64,000 nt of DNA from Trichosphaerium sp. ATCC 40318 (lineage: Eukaryota; Discosea; Flabellinia; Trichosidae), in NCBI GenBank assembly GCA_038496445.1, contig JALMLS010000253.1, positions 1 to 64,000 on the forward strand, written 5' to 3'. The position numbers and the translations under genes are program-made. Shown here one piece after another: positions 10,787 to 23,600 of this stretch. Under the pieces are notes generated by a model. It did not search any database, was not told the DNA's origin, and saw only the letters and a program-made list of their open reading frames with translations. Every line of letters starts with the position of its first letter. Positions within the stretch are counted from its first letter, which is position 1.

Positions 10787-11250
10787 ACGATGTAAAAAAT
10801 AACAAAAACTTTGTAATTTAACGCGAAAAGTGTTACGAAAATGTTCTACTGGAGGTATACGGTTGTTTATTGGCTACAAGGTCATTCGTGTCGACAGCGA
10901 ATAGTCTTGACTTGCCTTCAATACACGTGATGGATTGTCGCTGCCACGCTGTACTGGAAATATCCATAAAATAGCGCACGTTTTTATCCAGATATTTTTT
11001 TTTATTATTTTGCCAGTTTTCAAAACAAACGTGGCACAGAGATTTAAACCGTTAGTTTATTAGTATCAATCATACATAAGAAATTGTAAGCGTATTGACG
11101 AGCGCAGCCGGGATGCGGCTGTGACATTCTCTTGCCATTGAAAAGAAAAAAAAATTTACACTCCATTTCTGTTTATCAGTTCCTCGCGCCACGTGGTTCG
11201 CATGGCACAGCGTGAACCGCCAAAGAGTGGGTGGATTAGCATGTCAGTTT

Positions 11251-12407
11251 CTAGCGTGTGAGGTTTGGGCCTGTTTGTGCATATCGTGCAATTGTTGGAA
11301 CGCTTAACGATGCCTTGTGGATGCAATTCATGAAATTGAAAGGCCCAACAGCTGTTCTCGCAATCTCCTTACATATTCCAAGCGTACCAACATGTTCGGC
11401 AATATCCTAATGGCGTAATGTCAAACAAATTTACTTGCCAACGAAAAGAAAGCTGATAGCTTTTTTTGAGAATTACCTTTGTCAATGATCTCACATAGGT
11501 ACCGGAGGAGCATGTTACTGTCGAGATGTTAGCTCAATTTATTGGTTCTTATGTGTGTACCTGTGTAAGCAAAGTATGGGGGCTTGAACCATTCGAGCTT
11601 ATTAGCATAAATTGTCACCTCGCGTTCTTATTTGAAAAAAAAGTAAGTCTCAAGTGCAATTCTCGAGCTGTCAGTCGTACTTTTAATCGACATGTCAATA
11701 TCTACACCAGCTCTAGCCAAGTGGTATAATCGTTTTCCCTTGTATTTGAGCGCTGAGTATTTCGGTGGGCATTGTTCTACAACACCAGTGTACTTTTCAA
11801 TAGCGTCCATCAACATCTCTGCAGTAACATGATCGTACTCCTTACCTGCTGTGACAGGGCCATCATAATCGCCTGTTGTTGTGTCAATACCTAATTCTCC
11901 AACGCAATAGTACGTCTAAGTCGGTATTTAGGTATAAATTACTGTTTTTTCTTTTCTGCTGGTTTCTTGAACCCTCATTGCTAAAGCGTACCTTTGGCAT
12001 AGATAATACATGGTCTAGTGCTTTGCATCCCTTTGTTCCTAAGCCGAAGACTAACAAAAGGTGTCATTATATGCACGTTTTTTAAAACCCATTACAACAA
12101 GTGACGTACCACATACGCCAGACGCAAGAGGATCTAATTTACAATGAAGTGTCAAAAATCGAAGTGACACATGTTTACATTTTCGCACCTAGTGTGCCGC
12201 CATGGCCAATTTTTTGCTTTTTGGGGTTATTTGGATTAGTTGTGTGGGTGGTACTGTTTGTAAGCAATCTTCTCGTTGCCTAATCATGTTCTGTTGGTAT
12301 TTTAAAAAAAACAGTACAATTGGATAGCGTACGGACATAAACTGCACCGTTGTTGGGCCCTTCGGCTTCCATACGCCTATAACTGAGTTTACGAGCGTGC
12401 GACTCAT
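11251..12407 (-). CDS. tRNA pseudouridine synthase, TruB/Pus4 family
   Basis: The enzyme isomerises uridine 55 in the T-arm of tRNA. Reading eight exons on the minus strand from the ATG at 12407 gives VWKPKGPTT, then GHGGTLDPLASGVCVFG containing the catalytic aspartate motif (GGTLDPLASG), then CPPKYSALKYKGKRLY, then the thumb-side strand VTIYANKLEW, and finally the SSGTYVRSLTKDIAEHVG block. The stop is at 11251-11253. Introns are short (about 45-90 nt) and all phases are consistent, so the gene looks intact, about 270 residues. There is no PUA domain, as in Pus4-type eukaryotic members. It is divergent from the dysbindin-like gene with a 365-bp shared upstream region. Confidence 0.88.
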
Positions 12408-12772
12408 TTAGTTGGCTTCTTCACTTGACAAGCGAGGAGCGAGTTCGTTGCGTTGAGTGTCGAGACACAAAACCTTGTTGTGCGTGTCAGAAGCTGTTTT
12501 TTTTTTTTGTTTCAAAAATGAGATTTTTATTGACCAATCTTCTTTTCAGGCCTGATCATAGCGCACAAGGTGTTACCTATTCAATGTAACCCGAATACAG
12601 TGTTATAACACCTATTTAACCTAAACGCTTGCTTTACTCCTCTCCGTTAGTACAATCAATGCTAAAAGAAAGGTTTAGATCGTTTCTGGGCGCTGTTGAA
12701 GACAGGTAATGGTAAAACTGAATTGTAGTTGAAAATTTTCATCAAAAAAAAGAAAAAATTTGCTTACACTTC
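12408..12772. promoter_or_regulatory. Shared upstream region of two divergent genes
   Basis: This 365-bp AT-rich stretch separates the start codons of the TruB gene (minus) and the dysbindin-like gene (plus). It has poly-T and poly-A runs but no core promoter element I can identify. A bidirectional promoter is inferred from position only. Confidence 0.35.
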
Positions 12773-14411
12773 ATGTCTAGGACGCTGACCATCGCTTCGA
12801 ACCTCAAAAGCGATTTCAAAGGGTTCGGAGAGGACATACAAAAATCACAAGGCGATTTGAAAGAAGTTTTACAAAAAGGCCCTGCGCCGTATCTCTACAA
12901 GGACACTGTCAATCCATCCGCTGGAATTCCACAGTTATCTACGTGTGTTTAAAAGAAAAAAAAATTTTTCAACAACGGCGGACATTGTGAAAGAAACTTC
13001 ACTACACATGAGTCACAGCAAACAGCCTTCGAATTAATTGAGTGCCTAGGTATGACCAAAGTTTATTCGCTCTACATTACAACAACAAGGTGTTGATCAA
13101 GCGATCAGGTGTAAGGTTTTTATTTTTTTTTTTTTCATTTAATTTATTTTTGTCGGTTTGATTTTTATGTACTGAAACAACCTTATAAGGTTGCACAAAA
13201 GGAACTGAAAACTGCAGCGGCGAGGATCAACCGTGAAGAAAAAGCTTGGAGCGCATTATCGGCAGAAATGTCAACATTACCAGCACTTTACCAAAACTTG
13301 GTAAACACACAACGCAAATTACGTGCGTGTACCACTTACCACTAGCTTTGCGTTTTATTGTCAAAACATGTCAATTTTCGTTGTACATGATGTCATTACC
13401 CGGTTTAACGTTGGTGTACGATAAATATGCTTATACCAACTAGAGATACTGTGTATTCGCACACGAGAGCTCGAGAAAGTTATGTTGGCCGTTGAAAAGG
13501 AAACATACAAAAAGCAGATTCAGAACTGGAAAAACCTTCATGATAAGCAACTAGTTGACCACAGAAATGAACGAATGCACGTGCAAACTGTATCTTTTTT
13601 TTTTCAAAGCAATTAAACAAGACATATCACTAACCACGATATTAGAAAAGCACTCCAAGATTTAGAGAAGGAATTGAAATTGCGTCAAGATGCGTATGTT
13701 TGGTTTTTTCTCATGTGACACCCACAATGTGTCACTCATTTTTTTTAAAATTGTTGTTTTGACCAAGATCGTAGGGAGCACCATGAGCGATACCAGAGGC
13801 TACAAGAAAAGCAACGCCAATTTTTACAAGCTGAACAAGATGAGAGGGAACGTATACGTGCTGAATTAGAACGAAAAGCAGCTGAAGAACTCAGAAATTA
13901 TCAGCTCTATGGCGGTTGGGGAAACGAACAACAAACAAGTGCGCAGTTAGTTTTAAGCTGCTAACAACAGTATCTTCTATTTAAAATTATACTAACGTTT
14001 AATTGTACCACAGGTTCCCCAATGTCACTAGCAGATGTAGATGTACCACAAAGTAATGAGCTAGAAAATTTTTTGGCAGGCGCTAGTCCTGAGGAGGATG
14101 CTCATTTGTCTAGATTTTTAGAACAGGCTGAAAATCAGGTCGCTGTCTATTATGATCACGATGATCTAGAACCTCTTAGTCATCACGTTGGTATTGCACG
14201 TGAAGAAATGCCTGAGGATTCAAATGAGAGCAAGGACGGTGAAAAAGAACCTACTGCGCAAGATGTAGTGCCTGTAGAGGACGAACAACCAGATGTCGAA
14301 AACCGACCTGTAATTGCACAAGATGAAATGCCATCACCGCCACCAAAACGCTTGAGCGAAGATACGACTATTGAAAAACCACCTACGGACGCTGTTGACC
14401 AAACTGGTTGA
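12773..14411 (+). CDS. Dysbindin-like coiled-coil protein (BLOC-1 subunit family)
   Basis: The spliced product starts MSRTLTIASNLKSDF and continues as a long helical, charged chain with probable coiled coil (exons at 13205-13300, 13440-13590, 13650-13695 and 13769-13940). Near the C-terminus it reads RYQRLQEKQRQFLQAEQ, then LYGGWGN, then SPMSLADVDVPQSNE and an acidic Ser/Pro/Glu-rich tail to the TGA at 14411. The order of RLxEKQxFF-like helix, SMSxxxVDVxxxxE segment and acidic tail is that of animal dysbindin (DTNBP1), a component of the BLOC-1 complex in lysosome-related organelle and endosome traffic. The match rests on my recollection of the family, so a generic coiled-coil protein remains possible. 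Seven or so introns, each short. Confidence 0.55.
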
Positions 14412-14720
14412 TTTTCCTTCTAATAAACCGACAAAAGAAAACTACGTTATAAATAAGGGCGATAATAGGGAATGAAGCGCTAGTTACAAGTTGTCGACAA
14501 CATTTTGTTGATTTAACCCAAAATAGTTTATTCAAATCAATCGCTATTAGTTACAACCAGTTAACGCTTGTGATTGTGTTTTTTTATTGTCCTGGAAGTA
14601 TGTCATTATTGTTTTTAAAACGTAGAGTAGTGAATTTAATGTGCCCAGCAATTAGCAATGCGTCGACAAGTTGATTTGATTCAATACGTTATTGGTGTCA
14701 CTGACATAAAATGTAAGTCG

Positions 14721-15233
14721 TCAAACAATTTGCTTAAATGTTCGTCTAACGACTTGTACAGACAGTGTGGCTTGTTTTTGATCCATAACGCGCTGAAGTA
14801 CCTTTGTAGTTTTGTTTAGAGTTGGCAATTTTTGTTTGAATCTAAACGAAGAGATAATACCGAAATAACTTCACACTTTGCAGAATCCGCATAATGTGTC
14901 GCTGTATTTGCAAATAAACGTTGCAAGTAGAAAAAAAAAGCCAAAAATATTAGTTATTGACTTTAAACGTGGCGTTTGTATTTGCAATACTGTGTGGCCA
15001 GCGAAATTTGCACGATGAAGTCTTTGACAGGCAATATAAAGTGACTTGATACGAAATTTTACAAAAATTTACACTTTTTTTGTTACTGTACGCGTACAAC
15101 GCACAAGTCTGTGTAAAAATTTTTTACAACGGCTACACACCACGCCTTGGTTGTGTATATTGTACCTACACCTCTCCACTCCTCCAATAGCCGTTTGTGT
15201 GTTACAGACCAAACGAACAACCGAAGCAAACAT
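14721..15233 (-). CDS. Small helical protein, four or five exons
   Basis: Not visible as one long frame. Minus-strand exons join with consistent phases: a first exon from the ATG at 15233 (MFASVVRL), then RCRYNIHNQGVVCSRCKKF, then FIVQISLATQYCKYKRH, then RHIMRILQSVKLFRYYLF, then VLQRVMDQKQATLSVQVV, ending TGA at 14721-14723. The product of about 95 residues has two close cysteine pairs (CR and CSRC) and two basic amphipathic helices. I recognise no family. The first exon is uncertain: an alternative ATG at 15314 (MVSSSLPFSLSSF) also splices in phase but would overlap the neighbouring plus-strand gene. Confidence 0.45.
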
Positions 15234-15263
15234 ACAAAGCCATACAGCATAAACGTCTGAGGA

Positions 15264-17992
15264 TGGCGAACAGAAGAAAGACGACAACGAGAAGGGGAGG
15301 GACGACAACGATACCATCAAAATGCAAGCTACAAACTACACCCTATAATTTCACAACATACTTTCCGTTGTTGCAGGCGCAAAATGGGTCACAATTGCGT
15401 GCCTTGCCGCGGCCTTACAAAAAGCTAGAAAATTTTTTTGTTAACACTTCTGTAGGGGGCTTCAAATGCCCAGAATGTAGCTCGTTAAAGGTCGTATGGG
15501 ACAGAGCAATAGCCATGTGCTCCTGTCAGGCTTGTTGTGCGCAGTTTTTCGGGCCACCGTGTAAAGTACGTATTGCATGTCACTCTACAAAACACGCTAA
15601 AGGGTTTTCAAAGCACTGTGGTGCCACTGGATCGTCGAAGCCACATCAGCTAAACTTTGGAAGGTGTGCTCTTGTAACGAAACGCCTTGCTTCATTCTCA
15701 CTGTAAACGTTGTAGGTGGAAGTGTAGAAGCTGTAATCGTACTTTCATACCACCAAACAAAGGTAAAAACCACAAGCGCCGTGAAAACGGAAAAAAATCG
15801 GCTACAAATCAATTAGCGAAGCCGTTTGTGACAATACTCATATGAGCCACACATACTTACATTTTTTTTTTGCAAAAAAGGTGGAACGAGAGGAGTAAAG
15901 AGAAACTACATCGCTGCTACAGCCGTAGATGATGATGACGGGCAAGATATCAAGCGTGTGAAGGTCACACATAGCCCACAGTGCTCAGTGTACGTAAAAG
16001 TAACAAATGTAAACTCAAAAAAAACTTTCGTCACAAAATATTTTTTTCGACTCATTTGCCCCGGAAACACCTCCAAACTATTTGTTTTGCTTTTTCGTTG
16101 TGTGTGGCGCTAAGATTTAGCGCGAAACTCACGTGTAACCACTTTTCTGCTACACGTTCGATTTTCGGTTATTTAACACGTATTTATGCTTCTACTTAGT
16201 GCAACAACCAATGACTTGTATTTGTACAGCGAATGTGCGAGTCAGGGCGTGTTACCCTTTACACAGTCTTCACATACACCTAATGATATTGAACAGCCTG
16301 CAAACGAAGCACTATCAAGTTTGGTGTACAAGTACGTACTTTATTACGCAAACTGACAAAAAAAAAAGCGTGGAAAACTGTACTGCCGTTTTTGTTTTTT
16401 TGGCAATCTTTGAACTATTCCTCATATTCGTCTTTCAAAAATAGGATTGGTGACCACTGCAAGCGTCATAATAGCGAATCTCATGCTTCATTTTTACGCG
16501 CTCAAGCTATTGCTGCTCTGTACTACATGACGGAGGTTATGTGGAGTCACGACAGTGAAAACGAAAAGCTGACTGCCTCACAATCAGCCTCTATACCAAA
16601 CTCGCTTGTCAAGGAGCTGCTTCATGCTATTTCACTACACAACACGGATAAGGTGCACAAAACATCTTTTTTTGATTATTTTAATAAAATAACTACAAAC
16701 TTACACTTTTTGTCTCAAGGAGCTCGTTGGCTGGATAATGCGTGCTTTATGTCGCTTAACGCTAAATGCTGATAATGCACGACGACTTTATGGTGATAAT
16801 GGGCACATACTCGCTTTGATAGTACAGTCTCTTGGCAAATTTGTACATCCAGACGCAGGAGAGGCTGATGGCATTGTCTTGCAAGGACTTTCGTCCATGT
16901 ATGCTATCCTTGCTAGTAACGCAGATCAGGTGGCTTCAACACAGGTAACTAGTGCTTTTTATTTGTATGAATTTGTGCAATGTCTGACCGTGTTAAAAAG
17001 GTGGATTTGCTCACTAAATGGAGTGATATATTAGTTAGAATTATGTTAGCGTTCCCTGAGCATGTTGTCTTGCAAATGTTGTGCACACGTATTGCGTATG
17101 TTCTGAGTAACGCGTATGCGCAGGTAGAAGGTTATGTAAATAAGAACAGATCAACGATGCTCAATGTTGCGCGAGAGATGGCTAGAAGGATAGCTGTAAC
17201 ACATACACCATGTACGCAGTGTTTTTTGAAACAAAAACAACCCGTTTACTGATACTTTTCGCGAACACAGGTGATCCTCAAGAAGATTTTACAAAAGAAG
17301 AAAACTGCACTTCTATTGCGTTCATTACTCTATCTCGCATAACCCATCGGGACGAGACTATCCTAGGAGATATAGAAGAGGCTCTTCCTTTGGCTAAAAT
17401 GTTAAACACAATAAGTGATATGCTATCGCAATCGCTTACGTTGCAAAATACAACAACAACTTCACAGCAATCTACAACTGCTGCTGACGCACCCAACCCA
17501 AACACAATTTTTCCTCAGCTGCTATTGCAGGAGGCTATCCAACTTCTCGGTGTTGCTGCGCTAGCGCTAGGTCAGAAAGCGAATGAAGACACTGTGTTGG
17601 TAGACGACAGTTGCGCTTTCACTATTGAGAACTCTTCGCAAAAACTGATGCATACAATATCCAACTTGTTGTCAAACGGTTGTAGCCATAACCCGGATAG
17701 CCTATGTGCTATCTGTAATGTGCTTCTTAAAATCATACCACCAAAAGGACAAAGGCAACCGGGATACTCAAAGTTTGGTGACATGGCTAGAAAAAACGGG
17801 ATACCAACACAATTGCACAGAGCGATGGAGTTACATCGAACTCATCCAAAAGTTCAAATTCATCTCTACGGTGTTCTCTCGTCTCGTCTTGAGTCTAATG
17901 GGAAAATGGAAATGCCAAATTCTGGGGAGATTGTCAAGTTACTAGCGGAGGCTATGTGCATCAACAAACAGGCCAATTTGGTTTCTGTGTAG
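15264..17992 (+). CDS. Zinc-ribbon plus helical-repeat protein
   Basis: A basic N-terminus (MANRRKTTTRRGG) leads into cysteine-rich exons: FKCPECSS and CSCQACCAQF at 15450-15560, then FSKHCGATGSS and RWKCRSCNRTFIPP at 15605-15760, which look like two Cys4-type ribbons. An acidic stretch (DDDDGQD) follows, then from about 16200 a long run of amphipathic helices: SFLRAQAIAALYYMTEVMW, ELVGWIMRALCRLTLNAD, MLCTRIAYVLSNAYAQVEG, and a 240-residue last exon ending TAG at 17990-17992. The second part resembles armadillo/HEAT-type solenoids. I do not recognise the protein. The two halves are joined by in-phase introns, but they could be two genes; the start is also provisional. Confidence 0.5.
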
Positions 17993-18310
17993 AGCATGAA
18001 AAAAAAAAAGAAAAAGAAACAACAAAAAAAAAATAAGAACAAAACAAACAAAAAAAAGAATTTACAGAAAAGTGAAAATAAATTACTGTGCACGCATCGT
18101 TTGAGCGGTGGACGTGTTAAAAAAACCCTATGCACCGGTTGGGTTCAATGATTGCCTTTCTTGTATCATTTTTTTTAATAGTTTCAATGAGGGAAGCACT
18201 TTTTTCGGCAAATTTTTTTGTATTTTCTGGTACGATTTTTCACGTAACTTGGATTGTTGGGTTCGAGACTTAATAGTCACCATTTTTTAACCATTTGATC
18301 ATAGCACGCC
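17993..18310. other. Intergenic, A-rich low-complexity tract
   Basis: Downstream of the previous stop, 17999-18065 is almost pure A with a few G and C on the plus strand. The rest is AT-rich and leads to the CDC123 start. No gene or conserved motif is seen. Confidence 0.5.
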
Positions 18311-19798
18311 ATGTTTGATCCATCAGAACTCGCTAAAAAGAAGAACGCACTTTCTAAAACAGAACCACTCCCTGACAGGTCAATAAATCTTGGTGCTCGT
18401 ATGTTTTGCGTATATAAGTAGTGTATTATTGACGTTACCACAGCGGAGATAGATGTAGTCGCTTATCAAAAGAAAATGGTGGCAGTTAATATTGAACATT
18501 GGATAAATGAGTTAAAAGTGCGAATTACGCGTCTTTAGTTTGTTAAACGTCGGTTCTAGGGCCTTACGTTTGAAACGGAGTTTTATCCTTTATCTGAAGA
18601 GAACGCAAGAGTGTTGATGAAGGTACACGTCCACTATTACTTTCTCTAATTTTAGACGACTGTCATCGTTTTTTCTGACAATGTTAGGCATATGATTTGA
18701 AACAAGAAAAAAAGCCATTCACTCAAGATGTACAAACAGCCTTTAACGAGATTGAAACCGGATTACAAAAGGTACAGCCAAACACCAATCACGACTTGTG
18801 ATTCACGTGGTTGATAGGTGATTGACAGTGTGCGTGGTGCAGACACCAAGGTGTTTGTAAAAACGTCAAGTAGAAGTGCCAAGGACACAGTAATTTATGC
18901 CGCACAATTCGAGTCAGTGTACAAGGAATGCTTGAAGAAACTTAAAGAGCAAGACATGAACGCCAAGGTAAGTAGTGAAATACTGCTTCTATGAGTGCAG
19001 CTACAGGGTAAGGCTCAAACTGAGTTTTGTAGGTTGTAGCACTCATGCAAGCAGGGACATTATTGTTGGCAACAAAGAATGCAAAAGAACTTCTCGAGAA
19101 CTTTGTACTATCAGAGCGTGTATACATTGTACGTGTACTACTTCAAACACAGCTGAGGCCTTATAACATAAATAGGATATGCGAGTTGCCCTAAATTTAC
19201 CAGAGCAATTTAGCGAGAACTTTGCTGTAAGAAAGTGGATTGACATTGATGTTGACATGGAGTTCCGGTATACTAACATTGATTTCTTTTCACCTTTTTG
19301 GTGTAACTTCTCTAACCAAGTATTAGTGGCTTTGTTTATGACAACAAACTAACGCAATTGTCTCAATACAATCACTTACCATACTTTGAGCGCTTGATAG
19401 AGCGCAAAGATGAGCTACTGGCAAAGATTGTCAAGTTCTACGAAGAAAAAGTTATGCCACGCTTGAAGGATAAATTTACAGCATATGTTGTTGACTTTGC
19501 TATCACAGGTAACACGTTGCAAATAAAAAGAATGTTCTAACAAAAACCTAAGGCGAGAACTACGATCAATTGTGGGTTATTGAGTTGAATCCTTTTGAAG
19601 ATACAACAGATGGTGCTATGTTTAGCTGGCAGAAAGAACGTGATCTTTTACTCGGTAAAAAACCATTCGAGTTTAGGTACTCATTTAAGCACGTGTTAGC
19701 AAACTCAACTGACTTGTTTTTTAAGGTTGAAGGAGAAAAAAGACGCAGGTATTAAAGCTGCAATTATGTCTAGTTGGCGTAAGTTTATTGAAGAATAA
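18311..19798 (+). CDS. CDC123/D123 family translation-factor assembly protein
   Basis: CDC123 proteins have an ATP-grasp-like fold and are needed to assemble the eIF2 complex by binding eIF2-gamma in the cytosol. The exons read MFDPSELAKKKNAL at the start, then IEHWINELK and LTFETEFYPLSEE (the family's WY-x-TF-x-T-x-F/I-PL region), FVKTSSRSAKD in the ATP-grasp core, WVIELNPF as the late metal/nucleotide-binding strand, and a basic C-terminus ending SSWRKFIEE with TAA at 19796. About ten exons with short introns and consistent phases; total about 370 residues, normal for the family. Convergent with the ankyrin gene, whose stop lies 86 bp away. Confidence 0.85.
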
Positions 19799-19859
19799 TC
19801 CTTATTGAAAGGAAATAAACCTGATTTTAAATATGCAGCTTCATTCTTTTATTTTCTCG

Positions 19860-19875
19860 CTGAGGTTAACCTCAG
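19860..19875. repeat. 16-bp perfect palindrome between convergent genes
   Basis: CTGAGGTTAACCTCAG sits midway between the CDC123 stop (19798) and the ankyrin-gene stop (19884). As RNA it would form a stem with no real loop, so a DNA-binding site is more likely than a hairpin. Possibly fortuitous. Confidence 0.5.
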
Positions 19876-19883
19876 ATTGTGGT

Positions 19884-20468
19884 TTACTTTATTTCTTTAT
19901 CGGGAATCTGTGCGCCTAGTTCTTTAAGCATTCCTTGTATTTTTGCATGTTCAAGGTGAATTGCTACTTGTAGTGGCGTTGTATAGGTAGCTAAACAGGT
20001 CTTTCCACAGTCATACGACTCAACGTTTATATTTGTTTCAGGGTGTTCTAATAACGCTTTGACAACGTCCACGTGATCAAGAGCACATGCCAACCAGAAT
20101 GGATACACTTCTTCATCCTCTCCTACTGTGGGGTACATACATGGCTTGTTTGGATCCGCGCCACGTTTGAGCAGAACACTGGAAATGGAGGTCAATTAAT
20201 TGTTTCTTTTGGATTAGCAAAATACCAAAACAAGCACGTACCGAACTGCATCTGCATTGTTTGTGGCTACGGCAATCATAATTGGGGTGCCTTGTCATGT
20301 CTAAGCGGATAAACGCTCTAAACTGATTATATTTGTACCATCACCGCCGTAAATTATTCCTGAACTTCCATACTCAGTTGTTGGAGCGTTAACTGATGCC
20401 CCTTCATCAATTTCAGCCTGGAGCTCTTGTATCGTTCCAGAGCGTATAATTTCGGCAAGTTCGCTCAT
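19884..20468 (-). CDS. Ankyrin-repeat protein
   Basis: Three minus-strand exons from the ATG at 20468 (MSELAEIIRSGTIQEL) join with consistent phases through GTPIMIAVATNNADAV and LLKRGADPNKP, then FWLACALDHVDVVKALLEHP and TPLQVAIHLEHAKIQGML, ending in TAA at 19884-19886. These are three to four ankyrin repeats (G-TPL-x-AA-x2-G-x4-V-x2-LL pattern) with little else, about 155 residues. Such small proteins are protein-protein adaptors; the partner is unknown. It is divergent from the large VIT/vWA gene over 147 bp. Confidence 0.85.
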
Positions 20469-20615
20469 GCTGTCGTTGAGAGCGGTGAAGGAAGTGTCTT
20501 AGCTCGTTAAGTAATAAGCAAAAAAATCAGAAGTTAACGTCTGGTTGGTGCCAATAAACGCGATGTTTACCAGATAAGCGTAAACGGGTGTGGATTATCT
20601 AAGTTCAAGTACAGG

Positions 20616-23600
20616 ATGAGTACAATCAGTCTCAAATCTTGTAGTACAGGTAAATCTCTCAAACTAGAGAAAATATGCGTAGACACTACAATTCGTGGGT
20701 TCCTATCAGGTTTGTCTTGCTTTGTTGGTCATAGATACTTCTAACGTTTTTTAGAAACAACGGTAACGCTTGAGTGGCGCAATGACACAATAGAAAAGGA
20801 CTTAGCAGCCGAATTTATTTTTCCACTTTCAGAAGGCACTTCTTTTTTGAATGTTTATTCATCATTTCACTGAATTTAACACTTGTTCGTAGGTGCAACT
20901 CTTTGTGGGTACGCTGTGGATGTTAGTGGTGGTATGCTACCGGCTGTTGTCTGTCAAAAACAAAAAGCTAGGTATTTAATCCAAGAATGTAAATGTCAAC
21001 TTCTAAGCTGAATTAGAGTTGCTTTCGAATCTGAAGTTAGAAACTCGTCTTATGGTGCCGCTATTGCTGAACACCTAGTACGCTTGTTTCACACTTTTAA
21101 CTACTATTAATGACAGTAGGTTGGCAACGTCTTCAAAGCACGTGTTTACCCAATTCCAGAGGGTGGCTGCCGGACAGTTCAAGTGACCTATTCTGCTGAA
21201 CTGAATCGCTCTTCTGAAAATAAACCGTACATTTATAAGGCTCTATTCAATGCGAGTAACGACCAGGTATCTGGCAAGCAAACCAAAGGCGTCATTGGTA
21301 TAAGCATGAAAGTTAAAGTACTTGGCAAGCTTCGACCAGATTTCCGTATCAAGGGATCCCTTGCAGAGGCTGCTGCTTTGCAGGAAGACTCAACAGGCTG
21401 GATCATAACATCAGGAGCAGTCACTCCAACACTATCTGAGAATATTATGGTAAAAATCCCAACCCGAAGTCAACCTAATGTGCAATGTGGCTGCGCCAAA
21501 CAAGGTATGTTCATAAAGTTTTTCCTTTTGAGTAACGTATACTGTAGGAGGTTTCTTTGCTGTGCAAGACTACATCGCGATTCCAGTGAGTAAGAAAACT
21601 GAAAGCGACTGTGGCATCGGTATCTATTGGGATATGTATGATAATTCTTAGTAGCATTTCACTAACGCTCTCATAGATCATACAGCCAACAAACGATCCA
21701 ACAGTCTCTTACATTTCTCAAACGGCTCCTTCCGCAATTAGGGGCTAGACACGTGCCTTGTCATGTGTACTGCTTTTCCAATGTTGCTGAGGATGTAAAG
21801 GAGTTCACTATTGGAAGTACTGATAATGTGATTACATACCTGAAGCGTCAATGGTATGTTGGAGGTATGAACAAGTACCAAAAAACAGCATTCTAATTCT
21901 GTATAGGCACAAATATGAGTCTCCTCCATACCCGAGCAAAAGGCCCACAAAGTACAAACTATAAATACTTTTTGGCGTTTACAGACGGGACTGATACAGT
22001 AGGTTCTGGAGCTACGCCTGACTTTGAAGGCAAGGTTTTTGCCGCCACAATTGTGTTGTTAATAGTTGATTTCTAGTTCCTTTACATTGTTTCTCATACT
22101 CTCCCATGTCCGATCACTCGTTGTTACGGTACCTATCACTTGATTTATTTTAAGAACTTTAGTAAGGGTTTTAATTGGCGTAGAACTTGGTCAGCACAGA
22201 GTGGTGGACAATACTTCAACCTATACGAAAACGATTCCTTGTCGCCTATCATTTCTGCTTTGAACAATTCAAACGCCTTTGGACTAATTGGCATACGATA
22301 TCCTATGGGTTCATTAGAACAAGTAAGTGTTGTATCGTGTGCCTTTGATAACGTTTATCAAGGTATATCCTTCAGGTCCGATAGTGAATAAGTCCAAGAT
22401 TTCCATTGCCGGTAAATTTACGGAAAGGGTGAACGCTTTGGACAAAATTGATTTGGAGCTTGATTATGGCTATGTGCACTCAAGAAAGATCATCAAAACG
22501 ACTAAGATCACGCTTCCTGTTCCAAACAAGGACGATGAAACTACCAGTGTAGCAAGATTTTGGGCGCAGGTGCAGTTGTTTTTGTGTTGTGATGCTTCTT
22601 ATTTTTTTATCAATAGCGGAGGGTTGACGAACTTGCTTTAACAGCTACTCCTGATGCTTTTTCCGAAATTGTAAGGATAGGCATGGACTTCAACTTTGTA
22701 ACTAAAGGCACTTCATTGATAGTACTAGAGAAATTGGAGCAGGTGCTATAGAACTTATACCGATTCTTTGCATCTAATTGTAGTTTAGTACTTGAGATAT
22801 AAAATACAACCTCCAGCGATTCTCACAGATGTATTGAGGCAATACAAGCAGATTATAGCGTGTAGAAAAGAATCAGCGGCACTACAAGAGTATACTAAAA
22901 TAAATAGAGTCAAGTCATTATGGCAGATAAGGAAAGAATGGTGCGGCCTTAATGCCTGTAGTTTTTGTTAACAACCTTTTAAGGTGGGGATTGTCTAGGT
23001 TTGATACAACCCAACATGATGACTATGTGCCACACTGCTTTCTTGGATCTAGTGATTTCAATAACGCTTTTGAAATAAGCGAAGACGCTTCCTTAGAAAT
23101 AAGGTCATCTTTGAAACCACACGAAACCCGATTAAATACAAAGACACGTGCCTGTTTACCAAAGCGCACCAAGAAATTAACCAGTAAACCTAAATCCATT
23201 ACTTTTGTACGTCACATGTGATATCGACCCTTGTAACTTGTATTTAGATACCACCAAGTGTACAACATAAGCGGCAATTAAATAGCTTAGATAGCTTGGA
23301 CGGTTCTGTATACGCGTATTCTGGTTCCCTGTCCTCTGGTGGCATCAAAGATCATATTGAACCAAAGGTTGATACGCTCACGCCAAAGCTTGTGACACCT
23401 GAACCAACACAAAACAACAAAACAAAACGAGGCAAGCTATCAAGCTCTAGAAAACAAACCAAAGATCGAAAACCAGATGTGCAACGGCCGTCACAGCCAG
23501 CTGTTCAAGCAAGAGAAAATCAAGAAAGCCAAATTGGAATTGAAATGAGCTCAGAAGCTGGGGATGCATATAGAAAAGAACAGGATTACAGAAGATGGAA

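Noticed and set aside
15440-15570. Elf1-type zinc ribbon (transcription elongation factor 1)
   Set aside because: The Cys spacing and the surrounding long protein do not fit; Elf1 is about 80 residues and ends after a short helix.
17999-18065. A-rich tract as a retroposed poly(A) tail
   Set aside because: No target duplication or retroelement frame next to it, and the upstream gene retains its introns.
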